From Bradyrhizobium guangdongense (GTDB lineage: Bacteria > Pseudomonadota > Alphaproteobacteria > Rhizobiales > Xanthobacteraceae), in contig NZ_CP030051.1 of the NCBI RefSeq assembly GCF_004114975.1, positions 6,510,001-6,574,000 on the forward strand: a stretch of 64,000 bases of DNA. Reading direction: 5' to 3'. Below, piece after piece: positions 38,112 to 47,960 of this stretch. The notes under the pieces were generated by a model, which was not told the DNA's origin, did no database searches, and saw only the letters and a program-made list of their open reading frames with translations. Made by a program: the position numbers and the translations under genes. The stretch's first letter is position 1; every line of letters begins with the position of its first letter.

Positions 38112-39455
38112 TTACGCCGCGGCCTGGCCCAGCGCCGAGACGATGGTGTCGACGACGTCCTCGACCAGGATGCGGTCCTCGCCCTCGCCCATGACGCGGA
38201 TCACGGGCTCGGTGCCGGAGGAGCGGATCAGGAGGCGGCCGTGGCCGTTGAGGCGCTTCTCGCCGTCGGAGATCGCCGACTTGACGTCGGAATCGTCGAG
38301 CGGCTTGCCACCCTTGTGGCGGACGTTCTTGAGAATCTGCGGCAGCGGATCGAAGCGATGGCAGACCTCGGAGACCGGGCGGCGCAGCTTCTGCACCACG
38401 GCGAGCACCTGCAGCGCGGCGACGAAGCCGTCCCCGGTGGTGGCGTAGTCGGACAGGATGATGTGGCCCGACTGCTCGCCGCCGAGATTGTAGCCGCCGT
38501 TCAGCATCTGCTCGAGCACGTAGCGATCGCCGACCGGCGTGCGCACGAGATCGAGTCCCTGCCCCTTCAGGAAGCGCTCGAGCCCGAGATTGGACATCAC
38601 GGTCGCGACGATGCCCGGACGCGACAGCCGACCGTCGTCCTTCCAGCTCTGCGCGATCACCGCGAGCAGCTGGTCGCCGTCGACCACGTGACCGCGCTCG
38701 TCGACCAGGATGACGCGATCGGCATCGCCGTCCAGCGCAATGCCGATGTCGGCGCGCATCTCTCGTACCTTCTTCGACAGTGCTTCCGGCGAGGTCGAGC
38801 CGCAATCCTTGTTGATGTTGAAGCCGTCGGGCTCGACGCCGATCGGCACCACGTCGGCGCCCAATTCCCACAGCGCTTCCGGCACCACCTTGTAGGCGGC
38901 GCCGTTGGCGCAATCGATCACGACGCGAAGTCCGTCGAGCGAGAGATCGCGCGGCAGCGTGCGCTTGGCGAATTCGATGTAGCGGTCATGCACGCCGTCG
39001 ATACGGCGGGCGCGGCCGAGGCTCGCGCTCTGTGCGAGCCGCTTCTCGATGGGCTCGTCGAGCAGCTGCTCGATCTGCTTCTCGACGTCGTCGGAGAGCT
39101 TGAAGCCCTGCGGGCCGAACAGCTTGATGCCGTTGTCCTCGAACAGATTGTGCGAGGCCGAGATCATGACGCCGAGATCGGCGCGCATCGACTTGGTCAG
39201 CATCGCCACCGCCGGCGTCGGCATCGGGCCGACCAGCAGCACGTCCATGCCGACCGAGGTGAAGCCCGCGACCATGGCGTATTCGATCATGTAGCCTGAC
39301 AGCCGCGTGTCCTTGCCGATCACCACCCGGTGGCGGTGCTCACCGCGCTGGAACGCAAGGCCCGCGGCCTGGCCGACCTTGAGCGCGAGCTCCGGCGTGA
39401 TCAGTCCGTTGGCGCGGCCCCGGATCCCGTCCGTCCCGAAATATTTGCGGCTCAT
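38112..39455 (-). CDS. glmM: Phosphoglucosamine mutase
   Basis: Interconverts glucosamine-6-phosphate and glucosamine-1-phosphate for UDP-GlcNAc, peptidoglycan and lipid A. 447 residues. The N-terminal [10 protein letters not shown], the active-site phosphoserine S101 in [13 protein letters not shown], the Mg-binding DGDADR (~241-246) and the C-terminal phosphate-binding [12 protein letters not shown] are all present. The start at 39455 removes a non-conserved upstream extension. A palindrome behind the gene should end transcription. Confidence 0.96.
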   Translation of the reverse strand: MSRKYFGTDGIRGRANGLITPELALKVGQAAGLAFQRGEHRHRVVIGKDTRLSGYMIEYAMVAGFTSVGMDVLLVGPMPTPAVAMLTKSMRADLGVMISASHNLFEDNGIKLFGPQGFKLSDDVEKQIEQLLDEPIEKRLAQSASLGRARRIDGVHDRYIEFAKRTLPRDLSLDGLRVVIDCANGAAYKVVPEALWELGADVVPIGVEPDGFNINKDCGSTSPEALSKKVREMRADIGIALDGDADRVILVDERGHVVDGDQLLAVIAQSWKDDGRLSRPGIVATVMSNLGLERFLKGQGLDLVRTPVGDRYVLEQMLNGGYNLGGEQSGHIILSDYATTGDGFVAALQVLAVVQKLRRPVSEVCHRFDPLPQILKNVRHKGGKPLDDSDVKSAISDGEKRLNGHGRLLIRSSGTEPVIRVMGEGEDRILVEDVVDTIVSALGQAAA

Positions 39456-39676
39456 ATCGTCCCCCAGGCAACAACCAGGGATCCCCAACACAACCTGCGG
39501 GTGCCTTAGCGGGCCCCGCATCCCCTGATTTGCTAAGGCTCTTATAAAGCCATTGCGGATAAGTTGGCTTCAAAAAATATGATGAATCATTACGGAACCG
39601 AGCTGGAGGCCGGCACGGTAAGATATTGTTAATACTATGCTTCCAGCGCGAACCCGGGAAGCCGGGGGAACCGCTG

Positions 39677-39886
<210 letters not shown>

Positions 39887-39950
39887 CTAGATGACCCTTC
39901 AATCTTCCGATGCAAGACTTCCGATCTGAGACGGGCCGGGGAAAACGTTC

Positions 39951-41093
39951 ATGAAACACATCACCTGTATCGACGATCTTCGCGCGCTGCATAAACGCCG
40001 CGTGCCGAAGGCGTTCTTCGATTATTGCGACCGCGGCTCCTATGCCGAGGAAACGCTGCGCGCCAACCGCGAGGACATGCAGGCGATCAAGTTCCGCCAG
40101 CGCATCCTGGTGGACGTTTCGAAGCGCGACACCTCGACCACGATTCTCGGCGAGCCATCGACGATGCCGCTGATCCTGGCCCCGGTGGGCCTGCTCGGCA
40201 TGCAGCACGGCGACGGCGAAATTCACGCCTGCCGCGCGGCCCAGGCTGCCGGCATCCCGTTCACGCAGTCGACCATGTCGATCTGCTCGATCGAGGATAT
40301 CGCCGCCGCCGTCGACAAGCCGTTCTGGTTCCAGCTCTACGTGATGAAGGACCGCGGCTTCATCAAGGACCTGATCCAGCGCGCCATCGCCGCCAAGTGC
40401 AGTGCACTGGTGCTGACGGTCGATTTGCAGGTGATCGGCCAGCGCCATGCCGACATCAAGAACGGCATGACCGTGCCGCCGGAATGGTCGCTGTCGAAGC
40501 TGCTGGATTTCGCCAGCAAGCCCGCCTGGGTGTCCGGCGTGCTGCAAGGCAAGCGCCGCACCTTCGGCAACATCGCCGGGCACGTGAAGAACACCGAGGA
40601 TCTCAACCGCCTCGCCGAATGGACCGCCTCGCAGTTCGACACCTCACTGAACTGGAAGGACGTCGAGTGGGTCCGCAGCATCTGGCCGGGCAAGCTCGTC
40701 ATCAAGGGCATTCTGGACGTCGAGGACGCCGAAGAAGCGGCCAAGACCGGCGCGCAGGCGCTGGTCGTCTCCAACCATGGCGGCCGTCAGCTCGACGGCG
40801 CGCCGTCCTCGATCGAGGTGCTCCCTGAGATCGCCGACGCGGTCGGCGACAGGATGGAGATCATGTTCGACGGCGGCATCCGCTCCGGCCAGGACGTGAT
40901 GCGCGCGCTCGCACTCGGGGCAAAATCCTGCATGATCGGGCGCGCTTACGCGTACGGACTAGGTGCCGGCGGCCAGGCCGGCGTCGCCAAGGCGATCGAC
41001 ATCATCCAGAAAGAGCTGTTGACGACCATGGGCCTGTGCGGCGTCAACCGGATCGACGAGATCGACGATCATATCATTGCGGAGGCGCCGTAA
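39951..41093 (+). CDS. lldD: FMN-dependent L-lactate dehydrogenase
   Basis: 380-residue alpha-hydroxy-acid dehydrogenase: oxidises L-lactate to pyruvate, passing electrons to quinone at the membrane. Catalytic H276 with R279 in SNHGGRQLDG, K252 (LVIKGI) and D308 in FDGGIRSG bind the FMN and substrate. The length and the PVGLLGMQHGDGE segment match the LldD group better than glycolate oxidase, although related hydroxyacids are possible. No lactate permease or regulator is next to it. Confidence 0.9.
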   Translation: MKHITCIDDLRALHKRRVPKAFFDYCDRGSYAEETLRANREDMQAIKFRQRILVDVSKRDTSTTILGEPSTMPLILAPVGLLGMQHGDGEIHACRAAQAAGIPFTQSTMSICSIEDIAAAVDKPFWFQLYVMKDRGFIKDLIQRAIAAKCSALVLTVDLQVIGQRHADIKNGMTVPPEWSLSKLLDFASKPAWVSGVLQGKRRTFGNIAGHVKNTEDLNRLAEWTASQFDTSLNWKDVEWVRSIWPGKLVIKGILDVEDAEEAAKTGAQALVVSNHGGRQLDGAPSSIEVLPEIADAVGDRMEIMFDGGIRSGQDVMRALALGAKSCMIGRAYAYGLGAGGQAGVAKAIDIIQKELLTTMGLCGVNRIDEIDDHIIAEAP

Positions 41094-41103
41094 CGACGGC
41101 GCC

Positions 41104-41730
41104 TCACATCGGCGGTGTCAGGCCGTCGCGGCCGACGCTGATGCGATTGGTCTCGAACGATCCGTCCGGCAGTTGCTTCATGAAGGCGATGACCTTGGCG
41201 CCGGCCTTCAATTCCGAGATGTCGCCGGGAACGAAAGTCACGACCGGTGTCATATCGGAGACGAACACCTTCTTCTCGCCGTCCTTGTACTTCACCAGCA
41301 GCGTATGGCCGTCATTGCCGACCACGCTCTCCGACACCGTGGCATTGGTCATGCTGGAATTGGGCTTGAGATCGTAGGGCCGCGAGCCTTCTCCGGTGCC
41401 GCGCATGCTCTCCGGAAACACGTGCACCTCGACGGCGTTGTTGCCGCCATCGGGCCCCGGCACCGTGGTCGCGCCGACGAAGGAGCCGACCTTGATGTCG
41501 GCCAGTGCGATCTTGGTGACACCGACGACGCGCGCATCGGAGGCGATATGGAGCTTGACGTCCTCGCCGCTGCGCGACTTGACCTGCATGGTGTCACCAT
41601 CGACGCTCTCGATCGTGCCGCGCACGCGCGTCGGCACCGGAGCTCTTTGCGCGAGGGCTGCAAAGGTGGACGCAGCCACCATCGCAACAGCGATGAGCGG
41701 GCGCGTGAAATTGGCACGTTGGATCGTCAT
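41104..41730 (-). CDS. Exported hypothetical protein with OB-like repeats
   Basis: 208 residues. Signal peptide ~1-27 (PLIAVAMVAASTFAALA). The mature protein looks beta-rich: VRGTIESVDGDTMQVKSRSGEDVKLHIA followed later by a second similar strand set (LLVKYKDGEKKVFVSDMTPVVTF), as in DUF5666-like domains where metal or polyanion binding has been suggested. No catalytic motif is seen. It converges with lldD, leaving 10 bp between the stops. Confidence 0.6.
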   Translation of the reverse strand: MTIQRANFTRPLIAVAMVAASTFAALAQRAPVPTRVRGTIESVDGDTMQVKSRSGEDVKLHIASDARVVGVTKIALADIKVGSFVGATTVPGPDGGNNAVEVHVFPESMRGTGEGSRPYDLKPNSSMTNATVSESVVGNDGHTLLVKYKDGEKKVFVSDMTPVVTFVPGDISELKAGAKVIAFMKQLPDGSFETNRISVGRDGLTPPM

Positions 41731-41786
41731 GGATGTCTCCGATTGTCCCCACGAGGGTAGAACGCCGGAGACCGCGCACTATTCTC

Positions 41787-42626
41787 TCAAGACTTTGTGA
41801 GATCGGCCTCGACCAGCGCGCGCAGCTCGGCGGTCACCTCGGGCCGCTGCCCGAACCACAGCTCGAAGCCGCGCACCGCCTGATGCAACAGCATGCCGAG
41901 CCCGTCGGCGGTCTTCAGCCCGCGATCCCCGGCCGCCGCGAGCAGCGGCGTCACGAGAGGGACATAGACGAGGTCGGTAACGACGGCGCCTATCGGCAGC
42001 CGCGCCACGTCGACATCGAGCGCTCCCTGGCCGTGCATGCCGAGCGAGGTCGTGTTCACGAGAAGTTTTGCCCGCGGCAAAATCCCGTCGATCGCATCCC
42101 AAGGCAGCGGGTGCACGTTCGGCCCGAACTGCGCCGCCAGCGCCTCGGCCCGCGCCAAGGTGCGGTTGGCAAGATGGATGCGCTTGACGCCGCGATCGAG
42201 CAGGCCGAACACGACCGCGCGCGAGGCGCCGCCGGCTCCCAGCACCAGCGCCTCCTCGGCCTCGTCCCATCCAGGCGTGCTGGCATCGAGATTGCCGAGA
42301 AAGCCCTCGACATCGGTGTTGGTCGAGCGCAGCTCACCATCGGCGAACCACAGCGTGTTGCCAGCGCCGACCGCCTTGGCGCGCGTATCGGGCGTCGACA
42401 GCGCCAGCACGGCTTCCTTGTGCGGGATCGTGACATTGGCGCCGACGAAGCCGCGCAGCGACAGCCGCAGCACGAAATCGCGCAGGTCCTCGGGCGGAAC
42501 CGCCTCGATGACATAGCCGCCTTCGATGCCGAGCGTGCGCAGCCAGTAATGATGGATCAGCGGCGAGCGCGAATGCGCGGCCGGCCATCCGATCAAGCAG
42601 GCTGCGGGAGTTCTCGGCGCGCTCAT
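41787..42626 (-). CDS. aroE: Shikimate dehydrogenase
   Basis: NADPH-dependent reduction of 3-dehydroshikimate in aromatic amino acid synthesis. 279 residues. K70 in GANVTIPHK and D105 in TNTDVEGF are the catalytic pair; N-terminal SRSPLIHHYWL binds shikimate; the dinucleotide motif is GAGGAS at 130-135. I chose the ATG at 42626 because the N-terminus fits the family. The same frame stays open for another 606 codons upstream, but that stretch is the shadow of the SulP gene. In many alphaproteobacteria aroE precedes coaE and dnaQ; here it is alone, downstream of sulP. Confidence 0.95.
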   Translation of the reverse strand: MSAPRTPAACLIGWPAAHSRSPLIHHYWLRTLGIEGGYVIEAVPPEDLRDFVLRLSLRGFVGANVTIPHKEAVLALSTPDTRAKAVGAGNTLWFADGELRSTNTDVEGFLGNLDASTPGWDEAEEALVLGAGGASRAVVFGLLDRGVKRIHLANRTLARAEALAAQFGPNVHPLPWDAIDGILPRAKLLVNTTSLGMHGQGALDVDVARLPIGAVVTDLVYVPLVTPLLAAAGDRGLKTADGLGMLLHQAVRGFELWFGQRPEVTAELRALVEADLTKS

Positions 42627-42691
42627 CTGTCCCTCGGTGCGTTTCGAGGGCGATCCATTTCGCGTCCTGCCGCTCCTGTCAAGCAGGCCGG

Positions 42692-44434
42692 CTACAACGC
42701 GGATTCGGCTGCGCCCGGGCCTGCCTTGACGTCGGCGACCGCACGCTCGATGGTCTGGCGATAGCGCGCGCGTCGCGGGCTTACGCCATGCGTCAGCAGC
42801 GCGCGGCGCACCGCCGGCGAGGCGCCGGTGATGAACAGCCGGATGCCCTGGCGCTGGGCCTTGGCGGCGACGCGCCCCAGTACGTTCGCCGCGGTGGAAT
42901 CCAGGAACGGCACGGCCGCGAAATCGACCACAAGCGCCTTGCGCTTGTCGTCGACGCCGTCCAGCACGCCGCCGATGACCGAGGCGGCACCAAAGAAGAA
43001 CGCGCCGGTGATGCGATAGACCAGCACGTCGCGATCGACCGCAAGGGTGGAATCGTAAGGAACGCGCTCGCCATTGGCGTCGTCGGCACGATCGGCGGCG
43101 ACCAGGGGCGTGCGTTCCTCGATGCCCGTCATCTCCGCCATGCGATGGATGAAAAGCACCGCACCAAGCGCGAAGCCGACCAGGATGCCTTCGGTCAGGT
43201 CGCGGAAGATGGTGAGCAGGAAGGTCGCGAGCAGCACGACGGCATCGCCCCAGGACGAGCGCAGGAGCGTTGCGAATTCGTGCTTCTCCGCCATGGTCCA
43301 GGACACCACGACCAGCACGGCAGCGAGCGCGGCGAGCGGGATGTAGCTTGCGAGCGGTGCTGCCACCAGCATGAACAGCAGCAGGAAGACGGAGTGCAGC
43401 ATGCCCGCCAGCGGCCCGCGGGCGCCGGCGCGGATGTTGGTCGCGGTGCGCGCGATCAGGCCGGTGACGCAGATGCCGCCGAACAGCGCCGAGCCGAGAT
43501 TGGCCGCGCCTTGCGCCACCAGCTCGCAATTGGAGCGGTGACGGCGTCCGGTCATGCCGTCGGCCACCACCGCCGACAGCAGCGATTCGATCGCCGCGAG
43601 CAGCGCAAAGGAGATCGCATCCGGCAGCACCGCCTTGGCCTTCTCGAACGAAAACGCCGGCAGCACCGGCGACGGCAGTTCGCGCGGGATGCCGCCGAAG
43701 CGGCTGCCCACGGTCTCGATCGGCAGCGACAGCACGGCGGTGGCGACCGCCGCGAGCACGACTGCGATCAGGATGCCGGGCCAGGACGGCCGCCACATCC
43801 GTAACGCTGCGATGATCGCGATGCTGACCAGCGCGACCGCGACGGCGGAGGGATTGATGGTATCGAGGCCGCCGGCGAGCGCCACGAGCTTCGGCACGAA
43901 CTCGCTCGGCTCCTTCCCCGCCAGCGTGATGCCCGAGAGATCGCGAAGCTGGCTCGCAAAGATGATCACCGCGATGCCGGCGGTGAAGCCGACGGTCACC
44001 GGATAGGGAATGAACTTGATGTAGGTGCCGACACGCAGCAGGCCCGCGGCGATCAGCATCAGGCCTGCCATCAGGGTGGCGAGAATGACGCCGTCGGCGC
44101 CGTGCCGCTCCGCCGTCACTGCGACCAGGACGATGAAGGCACCTGCGGGCCCGCCGATCTGGAAACGACTGCCGCCGAGCAGCGAGGCGATGAAGCCGCC
44201 GACCACCGCGGTGTAGAGGCCGCGATCCGGCGTCACGCCGGACGCGATCGCGATCGCCATCGACAGCGGCAGCGCGACGATGGCAACCGTGAGGCCCGCG
44301 AAGACATCGGCGCGGAAATCCGCAAGGCCATAGCCCTCGCGCCAGACGGTGACGAGTTTTGGCAGATACAATTCGGCAAAGCTCGGCCGACGCAGCTGGT
44401 GCAGCCCGCTTGCTTGATCGCTCGTGATGCTCAT
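42692..44434 (-). CDS. SulP-family anion transporter with STAS domain
   Basis: 580 residues. A membrane part of about 10-14 helices (~35-430) has the SulP signature near TPDRGLYTAVVGGFIASLLGG and QIGGPAGAFIVLV; the cytoplasmic STAS domain (~460-560) has the D-S-T switch site FLDSTAANVLG. Substrates of the family are sulfate, bicarbonate, chloride or dicarboxylates. No carbonic anhydrase is fused or adjacent, so the ion is open. An XRE-type regulator gene lies 76 bp upstream on the same strand, and aroE 65 bp downstream. Confidence 0.93.
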   Translation of the reverse strand: MSITSDQASGLHQLRRPSFAELYLPKLVTVWREGYGLADFRADVFAGLTVAIVALPLSMAIAIASGVTPDRGLYTAVVGGFIASLLGGSRFQIGGPAGAFIVLVAVTAERHGADGVILATLMAGLMLIAAGLLRVGTYIKFIPYPVTVGFTAGIAVIIFASQLRDLSGITLAGKEPSEFVPKLVALAGGLDTINPSAVAVALVSIAIIAALRMWRPSWPGILIAVVLAAVATAVLSLPIETVGSRFGGIPRELPSPVLPAFSFEKAKAVLPDAISFALLAAIESLLSAVVADGMTGRRHRSNCELVAQGAANLGSALFGGICVTGLIARTATNIRAGARGPLAGMLHSVFLLLFMLVAAPLASYIPLAALAAVLVVVSWTMAEKHEFATLLRSSWGDAVVLLATFLLTIFRDLTEGILVGFALGAVLFIHRMAEMTGIEERTPLVAADRADDANGERVPYDSTLAVDRDVLVYRITGAFFFGAASVIGGVLDGVDDKRKALVVDFAAVPFLDSTAANVLGRVAAKAQRQGIRLFITGASPAVRRALLTHGVSPRRARYRQTIERAVADVKAGPGAAESAL

Positions 44435-44510
44435 TGTCCCACAATGCTCCGGCGCACCGTGCAGCGCGCGCGTGCGACGGTGCGTTAGTTCAGATTGTTC
44501 TCGCCCGGGA

Positions 44511-44783
44511 TCACGCTTCCACCCGACGCGGCGGCCCCGGCTCCTTCAGGCGGACACCGCGTCCGCCGCTGTCGCTGCGGACCTGTTCGCCGATCAGCTC
44601 GACGCCGGCCCGATCGAACGCCTCGACCACCCTCGTCAGGGTCTCGACCACGCCGCGCACATTGCCGGTCGAGGCCTCCATCCGCTGGATGGTCGGCAAC
44701 GACACCCCGGCGAGCTCGGCCAGCGTTTTCTGGTCAATGCCAAGCAGCGCGCGGGCCGCCCGCATCTGGTACGACGTGATCAC
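44511..44783 (-). CDS. XRE-family helix-turn-helix regulator
   Basis: 90 residues, GTG start. Residues ~5-60 form a five-helix lambda-repressor-like HTH (MRAARALLGIDQKTLAELAGVSLPTIQRME), with the C-terminal VEAFDRAGVELIGE strand that many such short regulators share. The tail is basic and Pro-rich. It sits directly upstream of sulP on the same strand, so the simplest model is a co-transcribed local regulator. A perfect palindrome in the AT-rich DNA just upstream is a natural autoregulatory site. Confidence 0.85.
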   Translation of the reverse strand: MITSYQMRAARALLGIDQKTLAELAGVSLPTIQRMEASTGNVRGVVETLTRVVEAFDRAGVELIGEQVRSDSGGRGVRLKEPGPPRRVEA

Positions 44784-44834
44784 CTCGACCTCATATACGA
44801 AGAGTTATAAATGATATTCAGCACGTATACAATT

Positions 44835-44847
44835 ATGTAAAATACAT
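44835..44847. promoter_or_regulatory. Candidate operator of the XRE regulator
   Basis: Perfect palindrome ATGTA AAA TACAT in an unusually AT-rich 60-bp patch, 52 bp upstream of the GTG start. Confidence 0.45.
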
Positions 44848-44888
44848 CATATGGAGATGAGTGCAAGAGGGCCCCTGCTGCCTCCTCG

Positions 44889-44965
44889 GTCATTGCAAGC
44901 GCAGCGAAGCGATTCAGAATCCTCCTCGGAAAGACTCTGGATTGCTTCGCTACGCTCGCAATGAC
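44889..44965. repeat. Inverted repeat of the 'GTCATTGC-AAGCG' type
   Basis: Arms GTCATTGCAAGCGCAGCGAA and TTCGCTACGCTCGCAATGAC face each other across about 37 bp. A second member of this family is at 58720-58795. Confidence 0.8.
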
Positions 44966-45016
44966 GCGTGGAGAGAGCGCGGGCCGCGTACAGCGCCGCA
45001 GTCGTGGATGTAGCCC

Positions 45017-45049
45017 ACCCCCTCCCCGTGAAGAAGGGGAGGGCGTGAC
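45017..45049. repeat. Palindromic repeat
   Basis: CCCCCTCCCC GTGAAGAA GGGGAGGG, same family as the other GC-rich palindromes; it is 37 bp downstream of the EF-G-like gene and may end its transcript. Between 44848 and 45085 nothing else is seen. Confidence 0.7.
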
Positions 45050-45085
45050 AGAAGTGCGCGCCTTCTTTGCCGCCGTCCTAGCCGA

Positions 45086-47134
45086 TCACGCCGCGTGCTG
45101 ATGCGCGGCGATGATCTGGTCGGCGGCGCGGCCCGTGACTTCGGCCATGTGGTCGAACTGGCGCGTGAAGCTGCCGGCGCCGGCCGTGGCGGAACGGAGC
45201 TCGACGATCAGTTCGCCGATCTCGGCTTCCGGCATCATCGCCCGCACGCAGTCCCAGCCGCTCCAGCCGTCGCGGGTATCGAAGCCGAGAATCTGGCCGC
45301 GCCGCGCCGACAGGATCGCATTGATCTTGGCGGTCGCGTCGGTCGGACAGACGATCTCGACCATGTGGATCGGCTCCAGCAGCACTGATTGGCATTGCGG
45401 CAGGCCTTCGTTGAGTCCGATCCGCGCCGCCGTGCGGAAGGCGAGGTCCGAGGAGTCGACGCTGTGATAGGAGCCGTCGGTCAGCGTCACCTCCACGTCG
45501 GTGACGGGAAAGCCGAGCGGACCACGGGCGAGCCCGTCGACCACGCCCTCTTCCACCGCGCCGATATAGTTGCGCGGCACCGCGCCGCCGACGACCTTTT
45601 CGGCGAATCTGAAACCTTCGCCGCGCGGTAGCGGCTTGATGTCGAGCACGACGTCGCCGAACTGGCCGTGACCGCCGGATTGCTTCTTGTGGCGGCCGCG
45701 CTGGACGATCGACTTGCGGATGGTCTCCTGGTAGCCGATCGCCGGCGGATGCGAGGTGATCTTGACGCCGAAGCGATCGCGCAGCCGCTCGCTGGCGACG
45801 CGCAGATGCATTTCGCCCTGCCCCCACAGCACGGTGTCGTGGGTCTGGGCGTTCTGCACGACCACCAGCGAGGGGTCCTCCTCGTGCAGCCGCATCAAGG
45901 CCTGGCCGAGCTTGACGTCGTCCTTGCGGTCGGTGGCCGCAACCGAAATGGCGAGCACCGGCGGCGTCGGCTCGATGCTAGCGAGTGCGGCGGGCGGGGT
46001 CTTGCCGCTGGAGACGGTGTCGCCGGTCTTGACCGGATCGAGCTTGGCAAGCGCGACGGTATCACCGGCTTCGGCCGAGGCACGCTTGCTGTCATAGGCA
46101 CCGTTGACGGCAAGGATGCCGGAGATGCGGCTGGTTCCGCCGGAGGAGGATTGCAACGTGGCGCCGTCGTCGAGATGGCCGGCGAGCAGCCGGGTCAGCG
46201 ACAGCTTGCCGCCGTGCTGCGAATGCAGCGTCTTGAAGACGAAACCGAGCGCATCCTTCGTGGAGGGCGCACCGAGACGTTTTGCGGTCTCGGCGATACC
46301 AGGCGCCTCGTGGCGCAGCGCCTTCATCAGACGCAGCACGCCGTTTTCGCGCGCGGCAGAGCCCAGCAGCACCGGGCAGATCAGCCCTTCGCGCAATTCG
46401 CGGGCGAGGTCGTCGAACACGGCATCGCGCGGCGGCTGGATGTCCTCGAGCAATTGCTCCATCAGCGCATCGTCGTGATCGGCAAGCTTCTCGAGCATCG
46501 AGAAGCGAGCCTCCTTTTCACGATCGAGATCGCCGCCTTCGAGCCCGATCACTTCGGAGGCCTTGTGCTCGCGATAGACGAAGGCGCGCTCGAGCGCGAG
46601 ATCGACGAAGCCCTCGATCAGCTCGCCCTTCCAGATCGGGATCTGGCGCAGCACCAGCGGCACACGCGAGGCGGGCTGGAGCATCGCGAGCGTCTCGCGG
46701 ATGCGCTTGTTGGCGCGGTCGATCTTGTTGAGGAACAGGAAACGCGGAATCTTCAGCTCCTCCAGCTCGCGCAGGATGATCTGAAGCTGCGGCAGCTTCT
46801 TCTCGTCGGCCTCGCAGACCACGATCGCAGCGTCGACGGCGGGAAGCGCGGCGCGCATATCGTGGGCAAATTCGACGGAACCGGGACAATCGAGGAAGGT
46901 GTAGCTGTCGCCCATGAAGCTCGCGGTGGCGGCGGTGAGGCCAACGGTCATCTTGTGATGACGGGCCTCGGGCGTGGCGTCGCCGACGGAAGTTCCGGCA
47001 TCGACACTGCCGGCGCGCGGAATTGCGCCCGTCCGCGCCAAGATCGCTTCGAGAAGTGTAGTTTTACCTGATTGGAAAGGGCCCACCAGCGCGATGCACC
47101 GTGGACCTCGGGGACTTCTGACGTCTTGTCCCAT
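45086..47134 (-). CDS. EF-G-like GTPase (elongation factor G paralogue)
   Basis: 682 residues from the ATG at 47134. G1 loop GPFQSGKT at 18-25, G3 DCPGS and G4 NKID are intact. Domain II (~290-375), domain III, domain IV and the C-terminal domain V (ILSARRGQILGF) follow in EF-G order. Sequence differs widely from canonical FusA: residues around the G3 DCPGS motif and domain IV tip (SGGHGQFGDVVLD) belong to the EF-G-like branch that occurs beside true FusA in many alphaproteobacteria and actinobacteria. Roles suggested for paralogues include ribosome recycling or stress translation; not determinable here. It is monocistronic. Confidence 0.9.
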   Translation of the reverse strand: MGQDVRSPRGPRCIALVGPFQSGKTTLLEAILARTGAIPRAGSVDAGTSVGDATPEARHHKMTVGLTAATASFMGDSYTFLDCPGSVEFAHDMRAALPAVDAAIVVCEADEKKLPQLQIILRELEELKIPRFLFLNKIDRANKRIRETLAMLQPASRVPLVLRQIPIWKGELIEGFVDLALERAFVYREHKASEVIGLEGGDLDREKEARFSMLEKLADHDDALMEQLLEDIQPPRDAVFDDLARELREGLICPVLLGSAARENGVLRLMKALRHEAPGIAETAKRLGAPSTKDALGFVFKTLHSQHGGKLSLTRLLAGHLDDGATLQSSSGGTSRISGILAVNGAYDSKRASAEAGDTVALAKLDPVKTGDTVSSGKTPPAALASIEPTPPVLAISVAATDRKDDVKLGQALMRLHEEDPSLVVVQNAQTHDTVLWGQGEMHLRVASERLRDRFGVKITSHPPAIGYQETIRKSIVQRGRHKKQSGGHGQFGDVVLDIKPLPRGEGFRFAEKVVGGAVPRNYIGAVEEGVVDGLARGPLGFPVTDVEVTLTDGSYHSVDSSDLAFRTAARIGLNEGLPQCQSVLLEPIHMVEIVCPTDATAKINAILSARRGQILGFDTRDGWSGWDCVRAMMPEAEIGELIVELRSATAGAGSFTRQFDHMAEVTGRAADQIIAAHQHAA

Positions 47135-47290
47135 TTCGCCGCCTCCTTGGTTGGAGCTCGGCCCATGATTGGGTCGGCAAACGCAGATGCTCTGCCCGTC
47201 CCCGAGATTTGGCAAGCATCAAACGTCGCTGCGGTGCGTCGTCAATTAGATCAAGTCTTATAATGCCTGATACGATCAGGTCGCCATCCG

Positions 47291-47456
47291 CGAGCTGTTC
47301 CACCTCTCCCCGACGGGGAGAGGTCGGATTGCCGAGGCGCGCAATTGCGCGCCTGAGCAGTCCGCGTGAGGGTCCGTAGCATACGGTAAGACCTAAACCC
47401 CTCACCCGGATCGCATCTTTGGTGCGATCCGACCTCTCCCTTCGGGAGAGGTAAAG
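47291..47456. repeat. Pair of palindromic repeats upstream of the EF-G-like gene
   Basis: CACCTCTCCCCG ACGGGGAGAGGTCGG near 47291-47320, then a longer unit 47394-47456 beginning CCCCTCACCCGGATCGCATC and ending CTCTCCC TTC GGGAGAG. The 343 bp between 47135 and 47477 contain these repeats and no gene. Confidence 0.8.
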
Positions 47457-47477
47457 CAACGCCTCCACTGGAGCGAC

Positions 47478-47960
47478 TCAACGGCCGGGACGGAGTTCCA
47501 GGCTTTCGAGACCGGCGGCGACGTTGAGGCCGACCTGGCCCTGCACGCTGAGCGGCTGGAGCGCGATCGAATTGTTGGAGCCGCCCACCAGCACGTTGCC
47601 GCCGAGACCGACGCCGACCGATGCGCTCCCTTGCGCGCCTGCATAGTTGCCGGAGAGATCGCCGGGGCCGAGCCGGTCGACCGGCGCGAACACGCCCCAG
47701 GCGAGCGTGGTTTCCTGGGTGATGCCGATATCGAGCCCCATTTTGCGGATCGTCGCGACGTAGCGGTCTTCCGGCAGGCCATCGGCGCGCAGCACGCAGC
47801 CGAGATTGGTTACCGACCCCACGATGAATCCGACGCTGGCGCCGCCGCGGCATTCGAGCACGCCGACCCGGACCATCCGCTGCTGCTGTGCGCCGCTGCT
47901 TGCGACGGAGGCCACGAGGCTGACGGCGGCGAGCCCGGCAAGGATGAACGAACGGCGCAT
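47478..47960 (-). CDS. Exported DUF992 family protein
   Basis: 160 residues. Signal peptide ~1-24 (FILAGLAAVSLVASVASSGA). The mature part VRVGVLECRGGASVGFIVGSVTNLGCVL with its two cysteines and the later ATIRKMGLDIGIT and TTLAWGVFAP segments match the DUF992 family, found almost only in alphaproteobacteria. A small periplasmic or outer-membrane-associated beta protein is likely; the function is unknown. Confidence 0.85.
   Translation of the reverse strand: MRRSFILAGLAAVSLVASVASSGAQQQRMVRVGVLECRGGASVGFIVGSVTNLGCVLRADGLPEDRYVATIRKMGLDIGITQETTLAWGVFAPVDRLGPGDLSGNYAGAQGSASVGVGLGGNVLVGGSNNSIALQPLSVQGQVGLNVAAGLESLELRPGR

Noticed and set aside
41787..44444. An 885-codon open frame on the minus strand covering aroE and sulP
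   Set aside because: Only the last 279 residues (aroE) have family character; the rest lies in a different frame of the real SulP gene and reads as Arg/Pro/Gly-rich noise typical of high GC DNA.
45668..47071. A 467-codon plus-strand frame opposite the EF-G-like gene
   Set aside because: It is antisense to intact G1-G4 motifs of the GTPase and has no recognisable domains.
47240..47275. TTATAATG box and a TTGATC-like string considered as a FixK/FNR site with promoter
   Set aside because: The two half-sites do not form the TTGAT-N4-ATCAA palindrome, and no gene follows on that strand; only repeats do.
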